Assembly (NCBI RefSeq): GCF_002204745.1
Contig: NZ_NIRR01000019.1
Span: forward strand, 21,492 to 85,491
DNA from: Hymenobacter amundsenii
Lineage (GTDB): Bacteria > Bacteroidota > Bacteroidia > Cytophagales > Hymenobacteraceae
Reading direction: 5' to 3'
Length of the DNA: 64,000 bases
The notes beneath the pieces are model-generated. The model saw nothing but the letters and a program-made list of their open reading frames with translations, was not told the DNA's origin and did no database searches. This document shows positions 1 to 8,443 of the stretch, in pieces; within the stretch, counting starts at the first letter, position 1; every line of letters starts with the position of its first letter. The translations under genes were made by a program, and so were the position numbers.

Positions 1-99
1 GGCGGCCGATACCAGCTGCTCCGGCCCGGGCACAGCGGCGGGCGCAGCAACCGGAGCGGGCAGCCAGCTCAGCAGAAACGTCAGCAGCGTAATCAACAC
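1..99 (-). CDS. N-terminus of an exported protein, cut by window edge
   Basis: A leftward reading frame opens at GTG (99-97), two codons after an in-frame TAG, and runs open for 33 codons to the window edge. The translation begins VLITLLTFLLSWLPAP and continues Ala/Pro-rich, which looks like a Sec signal peptide. It starts 11 bp after the stop of the CBS-domain gene, so co-transcription is likely. The family cannot be told from 33 residues; a signal peptide argues against the NAD kinase often found beside such CBS genes. TTG one codon later is an alternative start. Confidence 0.5.
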   Translation of the reverse strand, partial: MLITLLTFLLSWLPAPVAAPAAVPGPEQLVSAA

Positions 100-110
100 C
101 CCCTACTGGC

Positions 111-788
111 TCAGACGTTGAGGTAGCGTAGCAACGCGTCGTAACGCTCCTGTTCGTCCTCGCTGGGCTCGCCGACTCCGCTGAACTGGGCCGTAATGGA
201 GTAGTTGAACCGTTCCAGGGTGGCAATGACGCGGGCGATGTTAGGCGTATTGAGTTTCAGGGTGAGCCGGATGCGGTAGGGGTCGTGCTCGTCCTGGGCC
301 ACGTGGGCACTCAGGATTTTAGCATCATTTTCTTCTACGTACCGGCTGATCTGGGTGAGCGAATAGTCGCGTTCCTCCATCGTAAGCACGATGATACCAT
401 ACTGGCCGCTGGCCACCGGAATTTTACCGAACGCGGCCAGCGTGTCGCTCACCGTGACCACGCCCAAATATTCGTGCTGGTCGTCGAGCACGGGCACGAG
501 CTGGATGTTGTTCTGGACGGCCAACTCGATGATGTTATAGAAGTGCTGGTTGTGCTGCACGTGTACGTCGGCGTACTGGAGCTGGAGGCTACCGAGCAGG
601 CGCCCCTCCCCTTCCTGGTCGATCAGGTCGGCTTCCGTAACGAGGCCCCGGTAAAGGCGGTCGTCGAGTACCGGCAACTGGCCGACATGGAACTCCTCCA
701 GCCAGCGGGCAGCCTTCTCCGTGGAGTCCGTCACCTTCAGCGGCGGCACCATCTGGTTCAGTAAATCTTCGGCGAGGATGGAATTCAT
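111..788 (-). CDS. CBS-domain protein with ACT-like C-terminus
   Basis: This 225-residue cytoplasmic protein has a tandem pair of CBS domains (about residues 8-60 and 73-125; the second has the typical VPVLDD...YLGVVTVSD pattern). A C-terminal part (about 135-205) resembles the ACT-like regulatory fold seen in AcuB-type proteins. CBS pairs (Bateman modules) bind adenosine nucleotides and usually regulate a partner enzyme or transporter; no catalytic domain is present. It lies downstream of the hydrolase and pabA-type genes on the same strand, with a 153-bp gap, and just before the partial exported protein. The ligand and partner are unknown. The start is the first ATG of the frame. Confidence 0.8.
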   Translation of the reverse strand: MNSILAEDLLNQMVPPLKVTDSTEKAARWLEEFHVGQLPVLDDRLYRGLVTEADLIDQEGEGRLLGSLQLQYADVHVQHNQHFYNIIELAVQNNIQLVPVLDDQHEYLGVVTVSDTLAAFGKIPVASGQYGIIVLTMEERDYSLTQISRYVEENDAKILSAHVAQDEHDPYRIRLTLKLNTPNIARVIATLERFNYSITAQFSGVGEPSEDEQERYDALLRYLNV

Positions 789-941
789 CAGGATTCGGGC
801 AGAAAAGCGGGCGGATACCCGGAAGCTTTAGTAAGCGGGCGACCCGGCAGAAGGTTTAAGCACCAATCAGCATTGCATAGGGAGTTCCTGAACCAGAGAG
901 CCCGACGACAACCGGGGGGTTGCACCCAAGTTTCTGGAAGT

Positions 942-1718
942 TTACGAAGCCACGGGCCCCGCAGTTTGGTTCAGGAACTCAGTTAATAGCGCATTGAACT
1001 CGGCGGAGCGCTCCATCATAGGGGCGTGGCCGCAGTGGTCGAGGAAACGCAACGTGGAATTCGGCAGCAGCCGATGAAACTCGTGGGCTACAATGGGCGG
1101 CGTAATGGTGTCGTTGAGGCCCCAAACGAGGAGCGTAGGCACGGTTATCTTGCCCAGCTCCTTGGCCAGATTGTGGCGCTGGGCCGAACGGGCGATGCTG
1201 ATGATGCGCAGACACTTGACATTGGAATTCGTGACGCTGAACACTTCATCGACCAGCTCCTGGGTAGCCACGGCGGGGTCGTAGAAGGTGTAAGCCACCC
1301 GCTCCTGCACGTAGGTGTAGTTGCCGCGCTTCGGAAACGACCCCCCCATACCGTCCTCGAACAGGCCGCTGCTGCCAGTGAGCACCAGCCGCGCCACCCG
1401 GGTTGGGTTCTGGAGCGTGTACACCAGCGCAATGTGGCCTCCTAAAGAGTTGCCTAGCACCGTGCAAGGCTCCGTGAGGCCGATTTCAGCCACGAAATCC
1501 TCCACGAAGCTCATGAGGCCGGGCACGCTGGCCCGTAGCAGGGGCATATCGTAGATGGGCAGCAGCGGGATAATAACCCGGTAGCGGGGGCGGAATTCGG
1601 CAATAACATCCTCCCAGTTGCTGAGCGCGCCGAACAGGCCATGCAGCAGTAGCAGCACCTCGCCGGAACCTTCATCTACATACCGAAAATTGTTCTTTTC
1701 CTGAATCTGCAACGCCAT
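942..1718 (-). CDS. alpha/beta-fold hydrolase
   Basis: This 258-residue alpha/beta hydrolase has an oxyanion-hole HG motif (LLLLHGLFG, about residues 22-30). The nucleophile elbow is GNSLGG with Ser91, followed by an acid in VWGLNDTITPP near 205 and a histidine in DHCGHAPM near 233, so the catalytic triad is complete. No signal peptide is present. The frame stays open upstream into the amidotransferase gene, so a longer reading would be a 442-residue artefact. ATG at 1718 is chosen because homology begins there (MALQIQ...) and it lies 5 bp after the pabA-type stop, implying translational coupling. Substrate unknown; esterase or C-C hydrolase activity is possible. Confidence 0.85.
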   Translation of the reverse strand: MALQIQEKNNFRYVDEGSGEVLLLLHGLFGALSNWEDVIAEFRPRYRVIIPLLPIYDMPLLRASVPGLMSFVEDFVAEIGLTEPCTVLGNSLGGHIALVYTLQNPTRVARLVLTGSSGLFEDGMGGSFPKRGNYTYVQERVAYTFYDPAVATQELVDEVFSVTNSNVKCLRIISIARSAQRHNLAKELGKITVPTLLVWGLNDTITPPIVAHEFHRLLPNSTLRFLDHCGHAPMMERSAEFNALLTEFLNQTAGPVAS

Positions 1719-1723
1719 CTTCG

Positions 1724-2341
1724 CTATAAAATAAGCCGGCCGGCCGGGGCTGCCGGGGCGGTGTCTGCAATGATACAACTCTTGACCCAATTGCCGAGCA
1801 GCGCCAGGCCCTGGGGCGTGAGCAGGGCTTCGGGATGAAACTGCACCCCGTGCAAAGGTAGCGTGCGGTGGCGGAGGGCCATAATTTCGGCCGACGCGTC
1901 GGCCGTGACGGCCAGCGTTTCCAGCTCCGGCGGCAGGTCGCGCAGCACCAGCGAGTGGTAGCGCGTAACGGACATGCGGGCCGGCAGGCCCTGCCAGAGC
2001 ATATCGGGCACCGTCCAGGCTATTTCCGACACCTTGCCGTGCATGGGCCGCTGCCCGCGCCCCACTTCGGCCCCAAAAAACTCGCCCAGCGCCTGGTGGC
2101 CCAGGCATACGCCCAGCATCGGGAGCCGCGCCTGAAACGCCCCGATAACGGCCAGCAGATTGCCCGCCCCCGCCGGCGTGCCTGGCCCCGGCGACAATAC
2201 CACCGCCTCGGGCTTTAGGGCCCGCAACTCGTCCAGCGGCGCATCGTTGCGGCGCACGATTACCTCGCACCCCAGCTGCCGCAAATAGTCGAGCAGGTTG
2301 TAGGTAAAGGAATCGAAGTTGTCGAGCAGCAGCAGGCGCAT
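1724..2341 (-). CDS. pabA: class I glutamine amidotransferase, PabA/TrpG type
   Basis: This 205-residue glutaminase subunit transfers glutamine-derived ammonia to chorismate, making 4-amino-4-deoxychorismate (folate) or anthranilate (tryptophan). The N-terminus (LLLLDNFDSFTYNL) and the SPGPGTP loop are diagnostic of this family. The nucleophile is Cys79 in GVCLGHQALGE, with the His/Glu pair in GVQFHPEALLT near 171-173. The synthase partner (pabB/trpE) is not adjacent; instead a hydrolase gene follows after 5 bp. The absence of trp genes nearby favours the folate role, but sequence alone does not separate PabA from TrpG. Confidence 0.85.
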   Translation of the reverse strand: MRLLLLDNFDSFTYNLLDYLRQLGCEVIVRRNDAPLDELRALKPEAVVLSPGPGTPAGAGNLLAVIGAFQARLPMLGVCLGHQALGEFFGAEVGRGQRPMHGKVSEIAWTVPDMLWQGLPARMSVTRYHSLVLRDLPPELETLAVTADASAEIMALRHRTLPLHGVQFHPEALLTPQGLALLGNWVKSCIIADTAPAAPAGRLIL

Positions 2342-2442
2342 TTTTCAGGGCTTAGGAACTTATGATTTAGGGGTTGTCAAGTAAGAGTAGAGTATGAGTC
2401 CTGTTAACCTGATTCTCAAACTAAAAATCCCTGACTCTTACC

Positions 2443-2964
2443 CTAAAACACTTCCCGTACCCGGGTCAGCAGGGTGCTGGCAAAGGGCATAACGAAGCCC
2501 ACCACGCGCAGAGCAACGGGCGTGGCCTGCCGCACAAAGGGTAGTACCTGCGAACCGGAGGCCAATTGGGGCGAAATCAGGGGGATGCTGGTCGATTCGA
2601 TGCCGTAGAGCAGCAGGCTCAGGCCCAGCACCCACTTGAGCATTCCGCCCACGGCCCCGCCCACATTATCCAGAAAGCCCAGCGGGGTGAGATGGACGGC
2701 CGTTTTGAGCAGCCCGCTGAGCAGGTGTACGCCCCAGCCGATAACGGCAAACACGAGCACAAACGATACCAGCGGCAGCAGCCCAAACGCTTCGCCCACG
2801 TACTGCCGCACTAGCGGAATAGCGTCGTTGAGCAGGGCCAGCCCGCCCACCACGCCCAGCACGAAGGCCAGCAGCGTAGCCACCTCCAGCACCAACCCCC
2901 GCCGGTAGCCCTGCACGGCCCCGATACCCAACGGAATCAGCAGCAGTAAGTCGAAGGTGGTCAT
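2443..2964 (-). CDS. cvpA: CvpA family membrane protein
   Basis: A 173-residue inner-membrane protein with four hydrophobic segments. The first follows MTTFDLLLLIPLGIGAVQGYRRG, the typical CvpA opening (DxxxxxPxxxGxxxGYRRG). In other bacteria CvpA is linked to colicin V production, purF expression and envelope integrity; the molecular role is not settled. It sits between the YqeY gene (84 bp upstream) and the pabA-type gene (101 bp downstream) on the same strand. Length is normal for the family. Confidence 0.85.
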   Translation of the reverse strand: MTTFDLLLLIPLGIGAVQGYRRGLVLEVATLLAFVLGVVGGLALLNDAIPLVRQYVGEAFGLLPLVSFVLVFAVIGWGVHLLSGLLKTAVHLTPLGFLDNVGGAVGGMLKWVLGLSLLLYGIESTSIPLISPQLASGSQVLPFVRQATPVALRVVGFVMPFASTLLTRVREVF

Positions 2965-3048
2965 GGCAATTAGTAGAACTGGCGTTTAAGAAGTTGGGGG
3001 AGTGGGTTAACGCACGGTCAGCCCACTCCCCCAATTCCATCACCCGTA

Positions 3049-3513
3049 TTAGATATTCGTGTTGTTGAGCAGGTTGCTGACGGTCTGGGAAATCAGGCGG
3101 CCATCGGCCAGGCCGGCCAGCTCGCGGGCGGCCACGCCCATTACCTTGCCCAGGTCGGAGGGGCCAGTAGCGCCCACCCGCTGGATGATGTGAACCAGCT
3201 TTTCGACCAAAGCCGCTTCGCTGAGCTGCTGGGGCAAGTATTCCTCGATGATGGCCAGCTCGTTGAGCTCCACTTCTTCGAGGTCGGAGCGGAACTGCTT
3301 GTTGTAGGTTTCGGCGGCCTCGCGGCGCTGCTTGGCCTGCTTGGTCAGGAGCTTCATTTCGGCATCCGACGTAAGGGCCTCGCCGTGCTGCCCCTCAGCC
3401 GTTTCGGCCAGCAGAATCTGCGACTTGATGCTGCGTAGGGTGGTCAGGCGCAGCTTGTCCTTGGCCAGCATGGCTTTCTTGATATCGGCGTCGATGGTTT
3501 CTTTCAGAGACAT
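3049..3513 (-). CDS. GatB/YqeY domain protein
   Basis: This 154-residue protein consists entirely of the YqeY domain, which resembles the tRNA-binding tail of GatB. It starts MSLKETIDADIKKAMLAKDK, carries the conserved EYLPQQLSE segment in the middle and ends in a helical tail (GLADGRLISQTVSNLL). Free-standing YqeY proteins are widespread; a role in tRNA-dependent amidation has been suggested but not shown. It is 27 bp downstream of the membrane protein gene and probably in the same leftward operon. Confidence 0.85.
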   Translation of the reverse strand: MSLKETIDADIKKAMLAKDKLRLTTLRSIKSQILLAETAEGQHGEALTSDAEMKLLTKQAKQRREAAETYNKQFRSDLEEVELNELAIIEEYLPQQLSEAALVEKLVHIIQRVGATGPSDLGKVMGVAARELAGLADGRLISQTVSNLLNNTNI

Positions 3514-3540
3514 AACTCAGGGGAAAAGGAAGAAGTAAAA

Positions 3541-4605
3541 TTACGCGTTATTCCCGGATGCCGGACCGCTGGCCGCTGAAGCCCATTGCGCCAGGGCCAG
3601 CTGCAAGCCTTTGGGGTCGTCGAGGTAAAGGGCCAGCTGCTGTACGCGCTGGGGAAATCCGTAGGGGCCGCGGGCCATGCGTGGCTCCCGGAGCGTAAGC
3701 AGCAGGTTGGGTGGGGTAAGCAGCAGCCGGGCCGCATTCACGAGGCCGGGCGCGGCAGGAGGGGCGTCGTTGATGGATAGAGAGGCGGTAATATCTGCGG
3801 CGGGCAGGCGCAGCTCCCATAAAAATCCCACCCGCACGACCAGCTCGCCGGTTTCAGTGACCCGAACCGGCCGCAACCGCACGGCCCGCAGGTGGGCCAG
3901 CAGCAGCAGCAGGCCGTAGGTGTGCGCCGCCGCAACCCACAGCGCCACGGTGGGGCTCCAGCGTACCAGCAGCAGGTGGACCACCCCGATTTCCACCACC
4001 GACAGCAGCCCCACTGTGGCCAGGTAGGCCGTGAAGGCTGAGTCGCGGTAGGCGGTAAAGACCTGGTCGGCGGGGCGGATTTCGGGGCGGGCGCGCCAGC
4101 TGAGCAGGGCGTAGTAGAACAGGCTTATTTCGCTGACGAGGGGCGTGAGCGGCCGGCCGAAAACGGTCTGGCAGGCCGCTTGCAGGTTGGCTACCACATC
4201 GGGGGTCTGTTCGGCCGCCACCCGGTAGGCCCGGCGCAGGCGGCGCAGATTCAGCAGCGCCAGCGTGAAGGTGAGAGCCTCTGCAGCCACCAAGCCGTAC
4301 TTGGTCCAGTGCAGGTAGGTTTGCTGAGCGGGCGGCAGCAGCCAGAACGCCAGCGCCACGGCCGCCGTGAAAGCCGCCACCACAGTGCTTACCGGCAGGC
4401 GGTAGGGCCGCACCACCAGAAAATAGAACAGCACCGGCAGGCCCACCAGCACATCGAAGCTTACGGCGGCGGGCAACGCGGGCCGGAAGGTAAAATCGGG
4501 CTGCTGAATAACCAGGAACTCAACCCCCACCACGGCCAGCAGCAACAGGGCAAACCACAGGGCAAAGCGGTAACGGGTAAGCGGCGCGACAACCATCAGC
4601 GTCAA
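3541..4605 (-). CDS. hypothetical polytopic membrane protein
   Basis: I do not recognise this 354-residue protein. About six hydrophobic segments are visible: near residues 12-32, 40-62, 75-92, 105-120, 195-215 and 222-242. A soluble C-terminal third follows (about 245-354). It contains many Leu/Ala/Arg residues and no obvious catalytic motif or signal peptide. The start could be ATG at 4605 or, four codons in, [11 protein letters not shown]. It is the first gene of the leftward cluster and is divergent from pdxJ across a 72-bp gap. Confidence 0.6.
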   Translation of the reverse strand: MTLMVVAPLTRYRFALWFALLLLAVVGVEFLVIQQPDFTFRPALPAAVSFDVLVGLPVLFYFLVVRPYRLPVSTVVAAFTAAVALAFWLLPPAQQTYLHWTKYGLVAAEALTFTLALLNLRRLRRAYRVAAEQTPDVVANLQAACQTVFGRPLTPLVSEISLFYYALLSWRARPEIRPADQVFTAYRDSAFTAYLATVGLLSVVEIGVVHLLLVRWSPTVALWVAAAHTYGLLLLLAHLRAVRLRPVRVTETGELVVRVGFLWELRLPAADITASLSINDAPPAAPGLVNAARLLLTPPNLLLTLREPRMARGPYGFPQRVQQLALYLDDPKGLQLALAQWASAASGPASGNNA

Positions 4606-4635
4606 CTAAAAGGCCCCCGGGCTGTTCGGGCTACG

Positions 4636-4643
4636 TATCTTTA
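4636..4643 (+). promoter_or_regulatory. possible -7 element of pdxJ
   Basis: TATCTTTA matches seven of eight positions of the Bacteroidota -7 consensus TAnnTTTG and lies 34 bp before the pdxJ ATG. No convincing -33 TTTG was identified, so this is a weak call. Confidence 0.3.
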
Positions 4644-4677
4644 CGACACGTACTTTCCCTTCAGCCCGCCCCCAGGT

Positions 4678-5403
4678 ATGACGAAGCTTAGCGTAAACAT
4701 AAATAAAATAGCCACCCTGCGGAATGCCCGCGGTCACAACCGTCCCAATTTGCTGCAAGCTGCCCGCGACATTGAGCGGTTCGGGGCCCAGGGTATCACG
4801 GTGCACCCCCGGCCCGATGAGCGCCACATTCGTTACCAGGACGTGCGCGACCTCAAAGCGGTGGTCACGACCGAGCTCAACGTGGAAGGCAACCCGACGC
4901 CCGATTTCCTGGACCTCGTGCGCGAGGTGCGGCCCGAGCAGGTAACGCTGGTGCCCGACGCGCCCGACGCTATTACCTCCAATGCCGGCTGGAACACGGT
5001 GCAACACCAGGATTATCTGCGCGGCATCGTGGCCGAGCTCAAAGCGTTGGGTTGCCGCGTAAGTATCTTCCTCGACCCTGTGGCAGAACTGGTGCACGCC
5101 GCCGCGACCACCGGCACCGACCGCATCGAGCTCTACACCGAAGACTACGCCCGCCGCTACCACGCCAGCCCCGAAGCGGCCCTGCGCCCCTACCACGAGG
5201 CTGCCCTGGTAGCCCAGCAGTTGGGCCTGGGCCTGAATGCCGGCCACGACCTCGACCTCGATAACCTGGCTTATATGCACCAGCACCTGCCCGGTCTGGC
5301 CGAAGTCAGCATCGGCCACGCCCTAGTTTGCGACGCGCTGTATCTGGGCTTGGAAAACACCGTGCAGCTGTACCGGCGCTGCCTCTCAGGAGTGAAGAAT
5401 TAA
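4678..5403 (+). CDS. pdxJ: pyridoxine 5'-phosphate synthase
   Basis: This 241-residue TIM-barrel enzyme condenses 1-deoxyxylulose 5-phosphate with 3-amino-2-oxopropyl phosphate to form pyridoxine 5'-phosphate, the last step of the DXP-dependent vitamin B6 route. It opens [19 protein letters not shown], with the conserved [12 protein letters not shown] segment. Other family blocks are the [14 protein letters not shown] loop, [17 protein letters not shown] and the C-terminal [10 protein letters not shown]...EVSIGHAL. The reading frame stays open far upstream through the antisense of the previous gene; ATG at 4678 matches the family N-terminus and normal length. B6 supply is needed by the PLP enzymes elsewhere in the window (Alr, ACC-deaminase-like). 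Confidence 0.95.
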   Translation: MTKLSVNINKIATLRNARGHNRPNLLQAARDIERFGAQGITVHPRPDERHIRYQDVRDLKAVVTTELNVEGNPTPDFLDLVREVRPEQVTLVPDAPDAITSNAGWNTVQHQDYLRGIVAELKALGCRVSIFLDPVAELVHAAATTGTDRIELYTEDYARRYHASPEAALRPYHEAALVAQQLGLGLNAGHDLDLDNLAYMHQHLPGLAEVSIGHALVCDALYLGLENTVQLYRRCLSGVKN

Positions 5404-5489
5404 AAGGTAAAAGCAGGCGTTCTGTTGCTCGTAATCAGCCGTGCTAAAAAGTCATTCTTGCTTTTCCCCTTCGATTTCCAAGTCAACCT

Positions 5490-6527
5490 ATGCCCCGTCT
5501 CGCCCTCCCCGATTTCTTGCAAAACCCCACCGCCGTACCGATTCTCGATGTGCGGGCACCGGTAGAATACGCGCAGGGGCATATTCCGGGGGCCATGAGC
5601 TTCCCCTTGTTTACCGATGAGGAGCGGGCGCGTATCGGCACCACGTACAAGCAGCAGAGCCAGGACAAGGCCGTGCTGCTGGGCCTCGATTATTTTGGGC
5701 CCCGCATGAGCAAAATGGTGAAAGCCGCCCGCAAAGCGGCCCCTGACAAACGCGTACGGGTGCATTGTTGGCGGGGCGGGATGCGCTCGGGAGCGGTGCA
5801 GTGGCTGCTGGAATTAGCGGGCTTCGAGGTGCAGCTCCTCGACCACGGCTACAAGGACTACCGCCGCTGGGCCCTGGCCGAATTTGCCCGGCCCCGGCCG
5901 TTGTGGGTGTTGGGCGGCCTCACCGGCTCGGGCAAAACCGACGTGCTGCACGCGCTGGCCGCCAATCAGCAACCGCTGCTCGACCTCGAAGGGCTGGCCG
6001 CCCACAAGGGCTCGGCCTTCGGCAGCATCGGCCAGCCCGAGCAGCCTACGCAGGAACAATTTGAGAACGAGCTGGCCCTTTTGCTAGCCGCTTTGCCCAC
6101 CAAAACGCCCGCTTGGGTCGAGGATGAAAGCCGGAGCATCGGGCGGATTTCGGTACCGGGCGGGTTGTTCGAACAGATGCGGACGGCTCCGCTGGTGGTG
6201 CTCGAAATTCCGCGCGAAGTACGGGTGCGCAAGCTGGCCGATGAGTACGGCCGCGAAGATCCGGCCGCGCTGGCTGCTTCTATTCTGCGCATCCGCAAGC
6301 GCCTGGGCGGGCTGGCCACCACCGAGGCCCTCACGGCCATCGGCAACGCCGACATGGAAAAAATGGTGAGCCTCGTGCTCGATTACTACGACAAAACTTA
6401 CTCCCACGGCCTCGAAGACCGGCCGTTTGTATCCGTACCTTCCGACACCTGCAACCCAGCCGTTAATGCCGACCTGGTGCTGCGGGCGGCGCACAAAGCA
6501 TTTCCCGCCAAGGTTTCTATAGGATAA
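5490..6527 (+). CDS. mnmH: tRNA 2-selenouridine synthase
   Basis: This 345-residue enzyme (SelU/MnmH) replaces sulfur by selenium in 2-thiouridine at the tRNA wobble base, using selenophosphate. The N-terminal rhodanese domain (about 1-125) holds the active Cys93 in the signature CWRGGMRSG. The P-loop domain has GLTGSGKT at about 143-150, where geranyl transfer/ATPase function is proposed for the family. Characteristic DLEGLAAHKGSAFG and EDESRSIG motifs follow. selD lies 73 bp downstream on the same strand and supplies the selenium donor, which supports the assignment. Confidence 0.93.
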   Translation: MPRLALPDFLQNPTAVPILDVRAPVEYAQGHIPGAMSFPLFTDEERARIGTTYKQQSQDKAVLLGLDYFGPRMSKMVKAARKAAPDKRVRVHCWRGGMRSGAVQWLLELAGFEVQLLDHGYKDYRRWALAEFARPRPLWVLGGLTGSGKTDVLHALAANQQPLLDLEGLAAHKGSAFGSIGQPEQPTQEQFENELALLLAALPTKTPAWVEDESRSIGRISVPGGLFEQMRTAPLVVLEIPREVRVRKLADEYGREDPAALAASILRIRKRLGGLATTEALTAIGNADMEKMVSLVLDYYDKTYSHGLEDRPFVSVPSDTCNPAVNADLVLRAAHKAFPAKVSIG

Positions 6528-6600
6528 CAGCAAGGCCTGTTTTTAACCTTTGCACATCTCTCCGCGCTCCTCTGCGGGAACCCAATCAGAATAGAAAACC

Positions 6601-7650
6601 ATGACTGAAAATACCGACCAGATCCGCCTTACCCAATACAGTCACGGCGCAGGCTGCGGCTGCAAAATCGCACCTAAGGTGCTCGACCAGATTCTGCACA
6701 CCAGCCTGCCCCAGCCCGCACACGACAAGTTGCTAGTAGGCAACGCCTCCCGCGACGACGCGGCCGTGTACGACATCGGCGGCGGGCAGGCCATCATCAG
6801 TACCACCGACTTCTTCATGCCCATCGTCGATGATGCCTACGATTTCGGGCGCATTGCCTCGGCCAACGCCATTTCCGACGTGTACGCCATGGGCGGCCGG
6901 CCGGTAATGGCCATTGCCGTGCTGGGCTGGCCCATCGATAAACTGTCGCCCGAGGTGGCCCGCCGCGTGATTGAGGGCAGCCGTAGCATCTGCGCCGAGG
7001 CGGGCATTCCGCTGGCCGGGGGCCATAGCATCGATTCGCCAGAGCCCATTTTCGGGTTGGCCGTAACGGGTTTGCTCGATATCAAGAACCTCAAGCAGAA
7101 CGACACCGCCACTGCCGGCTGCGAGCTGTACCTGACCAAGCCCCTGGGCGTGGGCATGCTGACGACGGCCCAGAAAAAAGGCATTCTGCGGCCCGAGGAC
7201 GAACAGTTGGCTCCCCAGAGCATGATGCGCCTCAACAAAATTGGGGCTGAGCTAGGCCCACTCGAAGCCGTGCGCGCCATGACCGACATAACGGGTTTCG
7301 GCCTACTTGGTCACCTCTCGGAAGTGTGCGAGGGTAGCGGCCTCACTGCCGAAATCGAGTTCAGCAAGGTACCCCTGATGCCAGAGGCCGCCGCGTACTA
7401 CGCCCAAAATTCCATTCCGGGCGGCACGGTGCGCAACTGGGATTCGTACGGCCATAAAGTGGGCGACGTAACCGACGAACAGCGCGCCTGGCTCTGCGAC
7501 CCCCAGACTTCGGGCGGCCTGCTCGTGTGCGTAGATCCAGCCGGCCGCGACGCTGTGCGGGCCGTGTTCGAGCAGCACGGACTTGCCCTGGAGCCTTTCG
7601 GTACGCTGCGCGAGCACCAAGCCGATGAACCCTGGATTCTGGTGCGTTAG
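6601..7650 (+). CDS. selD: selenide, water dikinase
   Basis: SelD makes selenophosphate from selenide and ATP. This 349-residue protein has the N-terminal signature [11 protein letters not shown]; Cys19 and Lys22 correspond to the catalytic Cys17 and Lys20 of the E. coli enzyme, so it is a cysteine, not selenocysteine, form. AIRS-type nucleotide motifs follow ([26 protein letters not shown]) and DPQTSGGLL near the end. It follows mnmH and precedes a small membrane protein by 8 bp. No selA, selB or selC is visible in the window, so the product is most simply assigned to tRNA selenation. Confidence 0.95.
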   Translation: MTENTDQIRLTQYSHGAGCGCKIAPKVLDQILHTSLPQPAHDKLLVGNASRDDAAVYDIGGGQAIISTTDFFMPIVDDAYDFGRIASANAISDVYAMGGRPVMAIAVLGWPIDKLSPEVARRVIEGSRSICAEAGIPLAGGHSIDSPEPIFGLAVTGLLDIKNLKQNDTATAGCELYLTKPLGVGMLTTAQKKGILRPEDEQLAPQSMMRLNKIGAELGPLEAVRAMTDITGFGLLGHLSEVCEGSGLTAEIEFSKVPLMPEAAAYYAQNSIPGGTVRNWDSYGHKVGDVTDEQRAWLCDPQTSGGLLVCVDPAGRDAVRAVFEQHGLALEPFGTLREHQADEPWILVR

Positions 7651-7658
7651 CCGGCCGC

Positions 7659-8252
7659 ATGAAACTAGTTTCCTTGCTGCGGCCGCTGCTGGAGGCGGCG
7701 GCGCTGGTGGCCGTAGTGGTGCTCGCGTTGCGGCTGCTTACGGGGCTGTTCAGCCGCCGTAGCACCGTGTACCGGCTTGGCTTCGGGCGGCAGCTGCGCC
7801 TGCTGTTCTGGCCGCTGCTGTGCCTGGGGGTGGGGCTGCCGTTTCTGGGGGCGTTTTTTTATGCCGATACGCTGGCTTCGCACGAGCTCGTGCTGCTGGT
7901 GCTACTGGCGGCCGTGGTGCTAGGCTTTTCGGGACCCGCTTTGCTGCTACACCTGCGTTATTCCGTCGTCAATCTTAATACAACCCTCGTTTTCGAGCCG
8001 AAGCAAAATGTGCTGGAAGTATACGAAGGCGAAATCAGGGTACCATTTGACAAGCGCGACTTACTGCGGGTCGAGCGCGTAACCTGTCGCTCGAAGCGCC
8101 TGTTCTGGAGCCCTTATAACTACCTGCGGCTGCACCTGCGCAACGGCCAGGCCGTTACGCTTACCGCTCTGCTCACCGACCTCGATCCGGTGACAGAATT
8201 CCTGCGCAATACCCCGCTTGAGTACCGCAAGGTTGGAATATGCTGGACGTAA
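7659..8252 (+). CDS. hypothetical membrane protein
   Basis: An unrecognised 197-residue protein with three hydrophobic segments (about residues 10-30, 43-65 and 72-94). A soluble C-terminal domain of about 100 residues is rich in beta-forming sequence (TLVFEPKQNVLEVYEGEI, then RLHLRNGQAVTLTALLT) and may be PH-like. It starts 8 bp after selD and is probably co-transcribed. No catalytic motif is visible and no link to selenium is evident beyond position. Confidence 0.65.
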   Translation: MKLVSLLRPLLEAAALVAVVVLALRLLTGLFSRRSTVYRLGFGRQLRLLFWPLLCLGVGLPFLGAFFYADTLASHELVLLVLLAAVVLGFSGPALLLHLRYSVVNLNTTLVFEPKQNVLEVYEGEIRVPFDKRDLLRVERVTCRSKRLFWSPYNYLRLHLRNGQAVTLTALLTDLDPVTEFLRNTPLEYRKVGICWT

Positions 8253-8347
8253 TATATAGAAGCGATAAGCTCAGCAGTGTGCGCCCAACAACAGATTTCA
8301 CCCGATCAATCGACTGATTTGCCAGGTGGTTCATAGTGGCAGGCGCC

Positions 8348-8355
8348 TATATTTG
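8348..8355 (+). promoter_or_regulatory. -7 promoter element upstream of the histidine kinase
   Basis: TATATTTG is an exact match to TAnnTTTG in the 191-bp gap before the sensor kinase gene. A TTTG at 8318-8321 could be the -33 element, but its spacing (26 bp) is longer than usual. Confidence 0.4.
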
Positions 8356-8443
8356 TTTGTTGCTGATGGCAATGAAAAAAATAACACTTAATTAACATCC
8401 CATTATTCTCGCGTTCAACTTACGAGTACCCTGCTCCTATCTA

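Noticed and set aside
942..2270. 442-residue single frame covering hydrolase and the antisense frame of pabA
   Set aside because: The N-terminal 180 residues lie over pabA in another frame and have only Gly/Arg/Ala-rich composition; the hydrolase has a good ATG at 1718.
4180..4677. Upstream extension of the pdxJ frame
   Set aside because: It overlaps the opposite-strand membrane protein and has no family similarity; pdxJ homology begins at 4678.
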